Part shown: piece by piece, positions 8,760 through 17,247 of the stretch
Numbering within the stretch: position 1 is the stretch's first letter
Layout of the letters: each line of letters begins with the position of its first letter
Assembly: GCA_018268715.1 (NCBI GenBank)
Contig: JAFDVZ010000025.1
Span: forward strand, 43,682 to 107,681
Source of the DNA: Acidobacteriota bacterium
Lineage (GTDB): Bacteria; Acidobacteriota; Terriglobia; Bryobacterales; Bryobacteraceae
Length of the DNA stretch: 64,000 nt
Direction of reading: 5' to 3'
Translations under genes and position numbers: made by a program
The notes under the pieces: generated by a model
What the model saw: only the letters and a program-made list of their open reading frames with translations
The model's database searches: none
Told to the model about the DNA's origin: nothing

Positions 8760-9152
8760 ATGTTGGGCGCACTACTTCGCCTTTATAGTTACGCTTACGA
8801 GCTGGTTCTCGCGTTGTTTCTGTTCTGCATATCAGTGGTGGTGCTGATTGGCGGCAAACACCAACTGGCTCTGCCCATGCTCCCGTGGGAGGGCGCCAGC
8901 CTCACGTATTGGCTATTCGGGCTGAGTTTGATTGGAATTGTTGTGACGGTGCTGGCGATCCTGGGCCGTCTTCGCATTCTGTTCCCCGTTTGGTGTCTGG
9001 TGGTGGCGGTGCTGATGGCGCGGGGGATGTTCCTTTCGCCGATGTACTACACGGGCGGCGCCGATCAGTTCCGCCTGTATGTGCTGTTGTTGGTGGGAGC
9101 GCTGCTTGCCCTGGCGGCGAGCCTGACGCTGGTTCCCAAACTCCGGCGCTAG
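8760..9152 (+). CDS. Small four-helix membrane protein of unknown function
   Basis: A protein of 130 residues, almost entirely hydrophobic. Four transmembrane helices are visible, near residues 8-30, 42-63, 70-90 and 105-125. The ATG at 8760 starts MLGALLRLYSYAYELVLAL; the frame runs open upstream but that part has no hydrophobic or family character. No catalytic motif is seen and the family is not recognised. It is divergent from hrcA and convergent with the serine hydrolase, with 1 base between the two stops. Confidence 0.75.
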   Translation: MLGALLRLYSYAYELVLALFLFCISVVVLIGGKHQLALPMLPWEGASLTYWLFGLSLIGIVVTVLAILGRLRILFPVWCLVVAVLMARGMFLSPMYYTGGADQFRLYVLLLVGALLALAASLTLVPKLRR

Positions 9153-9153
9153 C

Positions 9154-10188
9154 CTAGACCGCCTCGGAGACCCGGTCGGCGGCGGGATAGAGCACGGTCG
9201 GGTTGGAATGCTCGGCCGGTTTGGTGGTCAACAGGGCGAAGCTCAAGTCCTTGGCGGGATCGCGCCAGCACAGGGTTCCCGTCGATCCGCCGTGGCCGAA
9301 GGCGGCCGAGGACGAAGCGCGGCCGAACCTGCCTTCATTCAGCGCCCAGCCGAGGCCCCAGCGCGGCCGTAATCCGTGCGTCTGCTCCGAAATCATCGCT
9401 TGCGCGGTGGCCGGCCGTAGCGGACCCGTCCCAGGAGGGCCAAAGCTTCCAAGGAATCTGATGACGTCGCCGGCGGTGGAGTGCGCGCCGCCCCACGGCG
9501 CCGCCAGGTTTCGCCAGTAGGGGCTGTTCCAATCCCACGCGTTCACTTCGTCCACCTGACAGTGCATGACGTCGGCGATGGCGCGCCCGCCGAGCCCCAG
9601 CGACGTATCGTTCAGGCCCAGCGGAGCGAAGACCGAATCCTTAAGGTAATCGGCGAACGGGCGGCGGGTGATGCGCTGGACAATCTCGGCCGCGAGCAGA
9701 ATGCCCATGCTCTGATAGCGGACTTCGGCGCCGGGGGCGAACAGCAGCGGGGTGCGGCAGGTTCGGTCGACGAACTCCTGAAGGGGGGCGTGGCGGCGGC
9801 GCAGTTCGACGTTTTCAGGCAGCATGTCGGGCAGTCCGGAGGTGTGCGTCAACAGGTGACGGATGAGGACGCGGGGCCGGACGCCGCCACGGAACTCCGG
9901 GATGAAGCGGGACACCGGGTCGTCGAGCGAGAGTTCGCGACGGTCGGCCAGCAGCATGACGCCCGCGGCCGTCATCGGCTTGGTGATCGAGGCCAGAAGG
10001 AACACCGCCCGAGGCGTGCGCGCCTTGCCGAAAGCTCGCACATATTCGGACTTGCCGCCGCGGACGGCCAGCACCGCGGCTTCGAGATAGCCGGAGGCGA
10101 CGCGCTCGCCAATGGCGCGGGCGGCGTCGTCGAGACGGTCGGGACGCAGGGAGAGCATCAGTTGGCCAATCCAGTCGCGTCGGGTCAT
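9154..10188 (-). CDS. Beta-lactamase-family serine hydrolase
   Basis: Class C beta-lactamase / penicillin-binding-like hydrolase of 344 residues. The nucleophile tetrad SxxK is seen as SITK (about residue 79), the second motif is Y-Q-S in RYQSMGILLA where YxN or YxS is expected, and the third motif is H-G-G in GHGGSTG. Further family blocks are HLLTHTSGLPDM, FAPGAEVRY and SVFAPLGLNDT. Members include esterases and peptidases, so the substrate is unknown. The ATG at 10188 gives a short N-terminus without a clear signal peptide. It is divergent from the neighbouring membrane protein, 72 bases away. Confidence 0.88.
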   Translation of the reverse strand: MTRRDWIGQLMLSLRPDRLDDAARAIGERVASGYLEAAVLAVRGGKSEYVRAFGKARTPRAVFLLASITKPMTAAGVMLLADRRELSLDDPVSRFIPEFRGGVRPRVLIRHLLTHTSGLPDMLPENVELRRRHAPLQEFVDRTCRTPLLFAPGAEVRYQSMGILLAAEIVQRITRRPFADYLKDSVFAPLGLNDTSLGLGGRAIADVMHCQVDEVNAWDWNSPYWRNLAAPWGGAHSTAGDVIRFLGSFGPPGTGPLRPATAQAMISEQTHGLRPRWGLGWALNEGRFGRASSSAAFGHGGSTGTLCWRDPAKDLSFALLTTKPAEHSNPTVLYPAADRVSEAV

Positions 10189-10260
10189 TTTAAGTCTCAG
10201 CTTATCGCGCGGATGTACCATTGGTTCTAGTACTTTTGTGCCGATAAGGAGGTCCGGCCC

Positions 10261-11025
10261 ATGCCGGGGGCGGAAACGGGCGCGAAGCTGCTGCCGATTA
10301 TTCTCGGCGCGATCGCGCCGCTCGTCAAGTCGATCCGCGAGATGGCGGAGCGGCCACGACGGCTTCGGATACGCAACGAGATGAACCGGCGGCGTAATCC
10401 GCCGCGGCGGGTGTCGCCGATCAGCCAAAGGCTCCGGGCTGGGTTGTGGCTGCAGTACCACCGCGCGACGAGGTCGGGTGAGTTCGATGCGATTCCGTTC
10501 GACGATTTCCATGCGACGGGGCTGCGTGAGGCGCTGTGGCCGGAAGCGGTGAAGTACATTCTGCTGGACCGCGGCGGAGGCCAGGAGGTTTCGGCGGAGC
10601 ACGCCTTGAAGATAGCCGTTGAACGGGTGTGGCGTTGCGAAGCCGCGTGGATCGAACGGCCGCGTTCGCACAAATTGCCCCGGTGCGCGAAGGCGTTGTA
10701 CGTCATCGACGCCATCGCCGAGGAGATCTGCCGCGAGTATCAGGTGACCGGGCGGGACCGTCGGGCGGCCGACCGCCGATCGGCGCAGGCGGCCGTGGGC
10801 GACACCGGCGGACAACAGTTGATCGACGCGAGCCTGCTGCTCGGCGCCGTGGCCTGCGGGGTGGCGGCCATCAGCGGCGCGGTGACGTCCTATATCGCGC
10901 TGAAACTCCAGGCAGCGCTGGGCGCAGCGACTATCGCCGCCGATCCGGTGCGGGCGGTGTTCGTGTCGGGCGCGGTGCTGCTCGCCTGTTGGTGGGTGAT
11001 GAGGCGGCTCGCGCGTCCGAAATGA
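10261..11025 (+). CDS. Conserved hypothetical protein with two C-terminal membrane helices
   Basis: A protein of 254 residues. The AAGGAGGT-like ribosome site in GATAAGGAGGTCC just upstream decides the start. The N-terminal 180 residues are soluble and rich in Arg and Trp (WLQYHRATRSGEFDAIPFDD, LWPEAVKYILLD), and are followed by hydrophobic helices near 188-215 and 228-248 and a short positively charged tail. No known motif was recognised. A membrane-tethered cytoplasmic domain is likely. It lies between the divergent serine hydrolase and the convergent ADOP permease. Confidence 0.7.
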   Translation: MPGAETGAKLLPIILGAIAPLVKSIREMAERPRRLRIRNEMNRRRNPPRRVSPISQRLRAGLWLQYHRATRSGEFDAIPFDDFHATGLREALWPEAVKYILLDRGGGQEVSAEHALKIAVERVWRCEAAWIERPRSHKLPRCAKALYVIDAIAEEICREYQVTGRDRRAADRRSAQAAVGDTGGQQLIDASLLLGAVACGVAAISGAVTSYIALKLQAALGAATIAADPVRAVFVSGAVLLACWWVMRRLARPK

Positions 11026-11043
11026 TCGGCCGCCTCAGGCCGG

Positions 11044-13584
11044 CTATTCCGAGCGCAGGGCTCGCATCGGATCGATGGAGGCGGCGCGGAGAGCGGGGAT
11101 CATGGCCGCCACGAAGCCGCTGACCCCGAGCGCCGCGACGGCCGCTGTCAGGGCCAGCGGGTCCCAATGGCGTACGCCAAACAGTTGGGAGGCGATGAGT
11201 TTGCCGGCTCCGATCGACAGCGGAACGCCTAGCAGCAGGCCCAGGCCGACCATCCGGAAGGCGCCCTGGAGGACCAGCCGCAGCACGCCGCGGCGGTCCG
11301 CGCCCAGGGCCATCCGCAGGCCGATTTCGTTGGTCCGCTGCGCCACGGTGTAGGCGGTGACTCCGTAGAGTCCGACGGCGGCCAGCAGCAGCGCCACGAC
11401 GCCGAACAGGCCGGCGAGGCTCGCCACCGCGCGCTGCTGGTCGAAGACGCGCTCGATCTGGTCCTGCATCGTGCGGACGTTGACGATGGTCAGGTTCGGG
11501 TCCACTTCCGCGAAGATGCGGCGGAGCATCGGCTCGAGCACGCCGGGCGCCATGCGGGTGCGCAGCATCACGGCGGCGATGTAGTGGGAGCGTGCGTCGA
11601 TCTGCTGGAGCAGAGGGACGTCGTAGGTGGTCCGCTGGGAGAGCGGCGCGAAGAACATCGGACGCACGGGCCGGGTGGGCTGCGTGTACTTGGCGTCCTT
11701 CACGACGCCCACGATGCGGTACTTGCGCGAGTTCGCGGGCAGGTCGATGCCGAAGTGCTTGTCGAGCGGGTCCTCGTTCGGAAAGAAGCGCTTCACGAAC
11801 GCCTCGTTCACTACTGTGATGTTTTCCGTGTTCACCGTGTCGGATGGCGCGATGCCGCGGCCTCGCAGAACGGGCTGCCCGACCGTTTCAAGGAATCCGG
11901 CGCTGACGCGATCCCACGACGAGCCCGATTCGGAGTTCATCTTGGCGGGCGGATGGCCGTCGACGAAGATCAACTCACCCCAGTTGTCGGTGAGCGGGGC
12001 GTACATGCCGAGGCCGGCTCGCTGGATGCCCGGCGTTTGCGACAGGCGCTCCTGCAGGCCGCGGTAGACGGCGTCCAGTTTGTCGAGCGAGTAGGTGGAG
12101 GGCGGGGTGTTCACGCTGACGTACACCAGGCCGTCGGGCTGGAAACCGAAGTCCTGGCGTTCGAGATTGCCGAGGCTGCGCGTCAGCATCGCGGAGCCCG
12201 CCACCAGCACCACCGACAGCGTGGCCTGCACCACGAGCAGCGCCTTGGTGGGGAGCGAGGAATGGTCGCGCGTGCTGCGGTTGGCGCCGCGCAACGCTTC
12301 CACCGGATCGCGGCGGGTGGCGAGCCAGGCGGGTCCAGCGCCGAAGATCACGCCGGTGGCGAGCGACACTCCGATGGCGAAGGCGAGCACCGGGAACGAG
12401 GGCGTCGTGCTGAAAGGCAGGTAGGCCGCGTTGCGAAAGGCAAGGTGCAGGATCAGCGTTTCGGCGGCGTAGGCGACCATCAGGCCAGCGGCGCCTCCGC
12501 CGACGGCGAGCAGGACGCTTTCGGTCAGCGATTGGCGGATCAGACGGCTGCGCGAGGCGCCGAGGGCGAGTTGAATGGACGTCTGCGTGCGGCGGGCCAT
12601 GCCGCGCGCGATCAGCAGGTTCGCGACGTTGGCGCAGGCGATCAACAGCACCAGGCAGCAGACGACGAGCAGAAGTTGGAGGCTGCGGCCGTAGTCCTCG
12701 CGCATTTCTTCGACGCCGTTGCCGGCGGGGACGACGTCGATGCGCTGGTTGGGAAGCAGGCGGCGGATTTCGCCCATCCACTCCGGCGGGTAACCGCTGT
12801 CGTGTTCGAGCCATTGGCGAATGAAGGCGGTGAGGCGGGCGGACATGCCGTCCACCTTGGCGCCGGGTTTCAGGCGGCCGATGACGCGGAACCAGGCCGA
12901 GATCGACTGGTGGAGCGCCGAGTTGGCGCCGGCGAGCATGGGCTCCTGCTGGACGGGAATCCAGAAATCGGGCGGGTCCGAGCGCAGGGTCTCGCCGTAG
13001 AATCCGGGCGGGGCGACGCCGGCGATGGTGAATGGACGGCCTTCGATGAGGGGGCTGGAGCCGACGACGGAGGGGTCGCCGCCGAACTCCGACTGCCAGG
13101 CGCGGTAGCTCAGCACGATGACGGGCGGGGCGGAGGGTCTGTCGTCATCGGCGCTGAAGACGCGGCCGGCGAAGGGGCGGATGCCGAAGGTGGAGAAGTA
13201 GTTGCCAGTGACGTATTCGCCGCGGAGGGGTTTGGCGACGCGGTCGGCCTTGGTGCGCAGGACGCTGTAGCGGTAGTTGGAGGATTGGAAGGCGGCGAGT
13301 TCTTCGAATTCGGGCAGGGCGTCGCGCAGGCGTTCGTAGAAGGGGAAGGAGTACATGCCCCAGTTGTTCTGGGGTCCGCCTTCCATGCAGCAATCGTTGC
13401 CGGAGCCGATGCGGTACAGCGTGGCGGGATCGGCGACGGGCAGAGAGCGCAGCATGACGTCGTGCATGAGGGAGAAGATGGCGGTGGTCCCGCCGATGCC
13501 GAGGGCCAGCGTCAATACTGCGGTGGCGGCGAATACGGGCGCGGAGCGGAACTGGCGCAGGGCATAGGCGATGTCTCGGAACAT
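11044..13584 (-). CDS. ADOP-type MacB/FtsX-like permease
   Basis: Acidobacterial duplicated orphan permease of 846 residues. It starts with the hallmark MFRDIAYALRQFRSAPVF and LTLALGIGGTTAIFSLM. It has the two-half FtsX layout: one membrane helix, a large periplasmic MacB_PCD domain (about 50-270), three helices (about 300-410, with ACANVANLLIARG), then a second helix, a second periplasmic domain (about 470-690) and three final helices ending ALRAASIDPMRALR. Such proteins resemble macrolide/lipoprotein exporters but usually lack an adjacent ATPase, as is the case here. The substrate is unknown. Confidence 0.93.
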   Translation of the reverse strand: MFRDIAYALRQFRSAPVFAATAVLTLALGIGGTTAIFSLMHDVMLRSLPVADPATLYRIGSGNDCCMEGGPQNNWGMYSFPFYERLRDALPEFEELAAFQSSNYRYSVLRTKADRVAKPLRGEYVTGNYFSTFGIRPFAGRVFSADDDRPSAPPVIVLSYRAWQSEFGGDPSVVGSSPLIEGRPFTIAGVAPPGFYGETLRSDPPDFWIPVQQEPMLAGANSALHQSISAWFRVIGRLKPGAKVDGMSARLTAFIRQWLEHDSGYPPEWMGEIRRLLPNQRIDVVPAGNGVEEMREDYGRSLQLLLVVCCLVLLIACANVANLLIARGMARRTQTSIQLALGASRSRLIRQSLTESVLLAVGGGAAGLMVAYAAETLILHLAFRNAAYLPFSTTPSFPVLAFAIGVSLATGVIFGAGPAWLATRRDPVEALRGANRSTRDHSSLPTKALLVVQATLSVVLVAGSAMLTRSLGNLERQDFGFQPDGLVYVSVNTPPSTYSLDKLDAVYRGLQERLSQTPGIQRAGLGMYAPLTDNWGELIFVDGHPPAKMNSESGSSWDRVSAGFLETVGQPVLRGRGIAPSDTVNTENITVVNEAFVKRFFPNEDPLDKHFGIDLPANSRKYRIVGVVKDAKYTQPTRPVRPMFFAPLSQRTTYDVPLLQQIDARSHYIAAVMLRTRMAPGVLEPMLRRIFAEVDPNLTIVNVRTMQDQIERVFDQQRAVASLAGLFGVVALLLAAVGLYGVTAYTVAQRTNEIGLRMALGADRRGVLRLVLQGAFRMVGLGLLLGVPLSIGAGKLIASQLFGVRHWDPLALTAAVAALGVSGFVAAMIPALRAASIDPMRALRSE

Positions 13585-13697
13585 GTTGGGCGGGGAGCCT
13601 CCTAAGGAGGGAATACGGGGTTGGAGGGGAAAGGTTCCCTGGGATGTTGTGGGCGGTCAGGCGGCGAAGCAGGGCGCATCGTAGAATTAAGGGGCAG

Positions 13698-14804
13698 ATG
13701 CTGAAGCGCCTCTATGTTGATAACTATAGATGCTTTGTGAACTTCGAGGTCCGATTCGGGCAGCACCAGTTGGTCCTCGGACTGAACGGCACAGGGAAAT
13801 CGACGCTGTTGGATGTGCTCCGCTCCATTCGCGATCTCATCGCCGGAGACGTCCCGCCGGAGCGGCTGTTTCCGTCTGCCAGCCGGACGAGGTGGCAGAC
13901 CCTCAGCCAGCAGTCTTTCGAACTCGATGCTGAGATCGACGGCGTCTCGTACCGCTTTATCGTAGGCGTTGACCAGTGGGGAGTTCCGGCGCGAACACGG
14001 GTTGTACGCGAGATCGTCTTGTGCGACGGGCGGCCCATCTTCGAATTCGAAGATGGGGAAGTCCACCTATATAACGATAGCTTTCAGAAGAAGGTCGCGT
14101 ATCCTTTCGACTGGTTCCGCTCTGCGCTGGCTACCATTCAGCGCAGGCCGGAAAACACGCGCCTGATGCGGTTCAAGGACTGGCTCTCGAATTTGCATTG
14201 CCTGCACCTCGATCCCCGGCAGATCCCAGGGCATACCGACAGAGAGGACCCGCGGCCATCGGACGATATGTCGAATTTCGCGGCCTGGTACCGGCATCAG
14301 ACTCAGGAGCGAGGCGACCGGGCCGGAGCGCTCCGGGAATCGCTGCGGCGAGTTATCCCAGGTTTCGAATCGCTGGATCTCCGTTCCGCCGGCGGTTCGG
14401 TTCGCAATGTGGTTGCGCGGTTCGGTGCGGCGGGCGACAACCGTGAATCCTATGACATCAACTTCAGCGAGTTGTCGGAAGGGCAGCAAGCGCTGATCTG
14501 TCTATACGCAATTCTCGAGTTTCTGGTCGAGAGGGGGAGTTGCCTGTTCCTTGATGAACCCGAGAACTTTGCCGCACTTGCCGAGATTCAGCCTTGGTTG
14601 ATGTCGTTGGCGGACCGCCTTGAGGATACCGGCGGCCAGGCGATCCTGATCTCGCACCACCCGGAACTGATCGATTATCTCGCTGCCGAAGCGGGCATCG
14701 TTCTCGAACGCGCCGGCGCCGGTCCGGTTCGGTCGCGTCCGTTCCCTGCTGGCGACAGTCCACTCAGGGTCTCGGAGCAAGTGGCTCGCGGGTGGCCCAA
14801 TTGA
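13698..14804 (+). CDS. SMC/ABC-type AAA ATPase (AAA_21-like) of a two-gene ATPase/TOPRIM module
   Basis: A 368-residue ATPase with a complete ABC-type active site: Walker A GLNGTGKST (about 29-37), signature SELSEGQQA (about 262-270), Walker B CLFLDEPENF (about 288-297) and switch histidine ISHHPELID. The N-terminus LKRLYVDNYRCFVNFEV is typical of RecF/OLD-like ATPases. The stop overlaps the GTG start of a TOPRIM-like gene by 13 bp, so the products are probably partners. ATPase plus TOPRIM pairs occur in anti-phage systems such as PARIS and Gabija; this link is inferred. Parts of the gene are clearly less GC-rich than the flanks, which suggests transfer. Confidence 0.85.
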   Translation: MLKRLYVDNYRCFVNFEVRFGQHQLVLGLNGTGKSTLLDVLRSIRDLIAGDVPPERLFPSASRTRWQTLSQQSFELDAEIDGVSYRFIVGVDQWGVPARTRVVREIVLCDGRPIFEFEDGEVHLYNDSFQKKVAYPFDWFRSALATIQRRPENTRLMRFKDWLSNLHCLHLDPRQIPGHTDREDPRPSDDMSNFAAWYRHQTQERGDRAGALRESLRRVIPGFESLDLRSAGGSVRNVVARFGAAGDNRESYDINFSELSEGQQALICLYAILEFLVERGSCLFLDEPENFAALAEIQPWLMSLADRLEDTGGQAILISHHPELIDYLAAEAGIVLERAGAGPVRSRPFPAGDSPLRVSEQVARGWPN

Positions 14805-15355
14805 TCCCGAGGATCGCCACGCTGGTCCTGCTGGTCGAAGACATCCGGCAGGAGAGTCTGCTGCGGCGGTTCCTGAACCGGCTCGGGCTCGATATTCGAA
14901 ACATCCGCGTGAGCCGGACTCCGCGGTGTTTTGGGGCAGGGGAGCAGTATGTGCGTGAACAATACGCCGCCGAGGTGCGTGAACTGCGAGGGCGGGCGGC
15001 AAACGCGCGTGCTCTCCTGATTGCATGCATCGACGCGGACACAAGGGAAGTCCGGGCGCGGAGGGATCAGTTCGCAGAGGCGTTGCGCGCCGATAACCAG
15101 AATCCTCGCGGCGGCCGCGAACCGGTACTCAACCTTATAGCGAAGCGGAACATCGAGACGTGGATCCTCTGTCTGAACAACGTGGCTGTCGATGAGCTAT
15201 CAGACTACCGGAAGGACAGCCGAGTCACGTCTCAGACGGTCAAGAGGGCAGTTGAGTCGCTCTACGACTGGACTCGGCCGAACGCCAAGATTCCGCCGTC
15301 ATGTGTACCCTCCCTGCTGGAATCCGTTCCTGAGTTCTTGAGAATACCTGGATAA
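14792..15355 (+). CDS. Small TOPRIM-like protein partner of the ATPase
   Basis: A protein of 187 residues starting at a GTG inside the end of the ATPase gene. The sequence shows the TOPRIM pattern: a hydrophobic strand ending in glutamate (LVLLVEDIR, about 11-19) and, some 60 residues on, a strand with D-x-D (LLIACIDADTRE). LNLIAKRNIETWILCLN resembles the conserved C-terminal helices of DUF4276/DUF4435-like proteins. TOPRIM domains bind Mg2+ and cut nucleic acids in OLD, GajA and AriB. A nuclease effector role is inferred and the match is by motif only. The stop is 4 bases before the cupin gene. Confidence 0.7.
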   Translation: MAQLIPRIATLVLLVEDIRQESLLRRFLNRLGLDIRNIRVSRTPRCFGAGEQYVREQYAAEVRELRGRAANARALLIACIDADTREVRARRDQFAEALRADNQNPRGGREPVLNLIAKRNIETWILCLNNVAVDELSDYRKDSRVTSQTVKRAVESLYDWTRPNAKIPPSCVPSLLESVPEFLRIPG

Positions 15356-15359
15356 GAAG

Positions 15360-15731
15360 ATGCAAGTCATCAACCTCGCCGCCCAATTCGCCCGGTTTTC
15401 CGATCACTGGAGCCCACGTATCGCCGGCGAACTCAACGGCCAGCACGTGAAACTCGTCAAGGCGCTCGGCGAGTTCGACTGGCACCATCACTCCGATGAG
15501 GACGAGTTATTCCTGGTCGTGAAAGGCTCGTTCCGAATGGACTACAGGGAAAACGGCGAGGAAAAGGCGAAGACTGTCGAGGAAGGGGAATTCGTCATCG
15601 TGCCGCGAGGGATCGAACACCGGCCCGTGGCGGCGGAAGAGGTCCATATCCTGCTGTTCGAACCCGCCGGAACACTCAATACCGGCAACGTCCGCACCAG
15701 CAAAACCAAAGAGAATCCGGAGCGCTTGTAA
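15360..15731 (+). CDS. Cupin-domain protein
   Basis: A single-domain cupin of 123 residues. Motif 1 is seen as WHHHSDEDELFLVVKGSF, with three histidines and a glutamate as likely metal ligands, and motif 2 as EEGEFVIVPRGIEHRP with the last histidine. Such small cupins bind a divalent metal; functions range from sugar isomerases to dioxygenases, and none can be assigned here. It starts 4 bases after the TOPRIM-like gene and may be co-transcribed, but its composition is closer to the host chromosome. Confidence 0.85.
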   Translation: MQVINLAAQFARFSDHWSPRIAGELNGQHVKLVKALGEFDWHHHSDEDELFLVVKGSFRMDYRENGEEKAKTVEEGEFVIVPRGIEHRPVAAEEVHILLFEPAGTLNTGNVRTSKTKENPERL

Positions 15732-15738
15732 CTCCGGA

Positions 15739-16272
15739 TCAGTCGCCGAAAAACAGATACTTCCGCCACTGGTCGTCGCCCTTGCCGAGCAATCGCATCA
15801 GGTGGCGGCTGGTGTGCAGATTGAACGGTCGAGGCATCTTGGCCAGACGCATCCCCGCCTCCTCCGGCGTACGGTTGCCCTTGCGGTTATTGCAATTGTG
15901 ACAACACGCCACCAGGTTCTCCCACGTGGTTTCGCCCGCGCGCGAACGCGGCATCACGTGGTCGAGCGTCAACTCGTTCGACGGCAGCACCTTGTGGCAG
16001 TACTGACAGGTGTAACGGTCGCGCATCAGAATGTTCTTGCGCGACAGCGCACGCGTTTGATGCGGGATCCGCCGGTATTCAAGCAGGCGAATCACCGATG
16101 GCACGCGCATGGCCTGGCGCGGCGAATGCAAGTGCGAGGAGCCGTGCTCCTCAGGCGATGCGACTCCTTTCAGAATCAGCACCAGCGCCCTGCGCGCCGC
16201 GCAGATGTTAATGGGTTCGAAACTCGCGTTCAATACGAGTACCGGCTTATGCAGTCGATCCAGACTGGGCAT
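15739..16272 (-). CDS. HNH endonuclease family protein
   Basis: A 177-residue protein with a C-terminal HNH domain: a zinc-binding CQYCHK, the catalytic TLDHVMPRSRAG, NLVACCHNCNNRKGN and TPEEAGM. The N-terminal half has PVLVLNASFEPINICAARRA, a signature of a widely conserved, mostly chromosomal HNH group found outside mobile elements. The biological role of this group is unknown. The ATG at 16272 matches the usual N-terminus and overlaps the end of the comF-like gene by 26 bp, so the two are probably co-transcribed. Confidence 0.9.
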   Translation of the reverse strand: MPSLDRLHKPVLVLNASFEPINICAARRALVLILKGVASPEEHGSSHLHSPRQAMRVPSVIRLLEYRRIPHQTRALSRKNILMRDRYTCQYCHKVLPSNELTLDHVMPRSRAGETTWENLVACCHNCNNRKGNRTPEEAGMRLAKMPRPFNLHTSRHLMRLLGKGDDQWRKYLFFGD

Positions 16273-17035
16273 CAAGAACACCCCCGAGCGGTGAGGTCTC
16301 AAAACGGTCAGGTCCCGGCCCGGTCACGTCCACCATGCGACGGTCAGCCCGGGCTACTGTAATTACCGCGACGTAAGCCGCGCCGGCGCGCTTCAAGGCG
16401 CGGGCGCACGCGGCGGCGGTGGAGCCGGTGGTGAGTACATCGTCCACCAGCAAAATGCGCTTTCCCCGAATCCGGTCCGCGTTGCGTACTTTGAACGCGC
16501 CGGACATATTCTTACGACGTTGCGCGCCGGTCAAACCCGCCTGGGGCGGAGTCGCCTTCCGGCGGCGCACTGCGTTCAGCTTGGCGAAGCCCAACCGCGC
16601 GGCCAGCACATCGGCCAGCAGTTCGGCCTGATTGAACCCGCGCGACCAGCGGCGGCGCCAGTGCATCGGCATGGGAACCACCAGGTCGAACGCCTTCTCG
16701 CGCGGAAGCGCCGAAGCGAGCAGCATGCCCAACGGCCGCGCCAGCGTCGGCGTCCCTCCGTACTTGAATAGCTGAATCAACTTACGCAGCTCGCCTTCGT
16801 ACGATCCAAACGCGAAGGCGGCGTCGAAGCCGGTCAAGCCGCGGCGGCACAGTCCGCAACGGCCCTCATCGTCCAACGGATGACGGTTGACAAACGGCGC
16901 GTGACAGTTGACGCAGGCGTATTCAGAGGCGAGGGGCCGAGGGGCGGCGAGGCAACGCGGGCAGACGGGAACGCGGGAGACGCCTGAGAGCGGAGCGTCG
17001 CAAATGCGACAGTTATCGGGGAAGACCAGACCCAA
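16247..17035 (-). CDS. comF: ComF-like double zinc ribbon phosphoribosyltransferase
   Basis: A 262-residue protein. The N-terminus has zinc-ribbon cysteines (CRICD, CPRC, CVNCH, CGLCRRG), the middle has FDAAFAFGSYEGELRKLIQLFKY, and the C-terminus has the PRPP-binding loop ILLVDDVLTTGSTA. ComF proteins are linked to DNA uptake and recombination in naturally competent bacteria. No ATG is in frame near the conserved start, so the TTG at 17035 is used. It overlaps the downstream HNH gene. Confidence 0.88.
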   Translation of the reverse strand: MGLVFPDNCRICDAPLSGVSRVPVCPRCLAAPRPLASEYACVNCHAPFVNRHPLDDEGRCGLCRRGLTGFDAAFAFGSYEGELRKLIQLFKYGGTPTLARPLGMLLASALPREKAFDLVVPMPMHWRRRWSRGFNQAELLADVLAARLGFAKLNAVRRRKATPPQAGLTGAQRRKNMSGAFKVRNADRIRGKRILLVDDVLTTGSTAAACARALKRAGAAYVAVITVARADRRMVDVTGPGPDRFETSPLGGVLDAQSGSTA

Positions 17036-17247
17036 AAGGGCCGCAGTAGTCCGCTCGACGGCTAACCTGACGAAAGCCGAGACACTGCTGAGTGGCCCTT
17101 GCTGGAACCGGGGACTAGGGAAGATTCACCTCCGGCCTAAGTTCTAGTTTACTACGCCGGAGACAGTCGCACCCGTTCCGCGCGGCAGGCTCTGTTGCGG
17201 ATTCGTTTAGGATAAGGATGGCGGAGTCCGAAATCGGGAGGGCGAGT

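Noticed and set aside
8526..8760. CIRCE operator upstream of hrcA
   Set aside because: No TTAGCACTC-N9-GAGTGCTAA-like repeat was found by eye.
11584..13605. A 673-codon plus-strand frame opposite the ADOP permease
   Set aside because: Antisense shadow; low-complexity Gly/Arg/Val sequence and no start signal.
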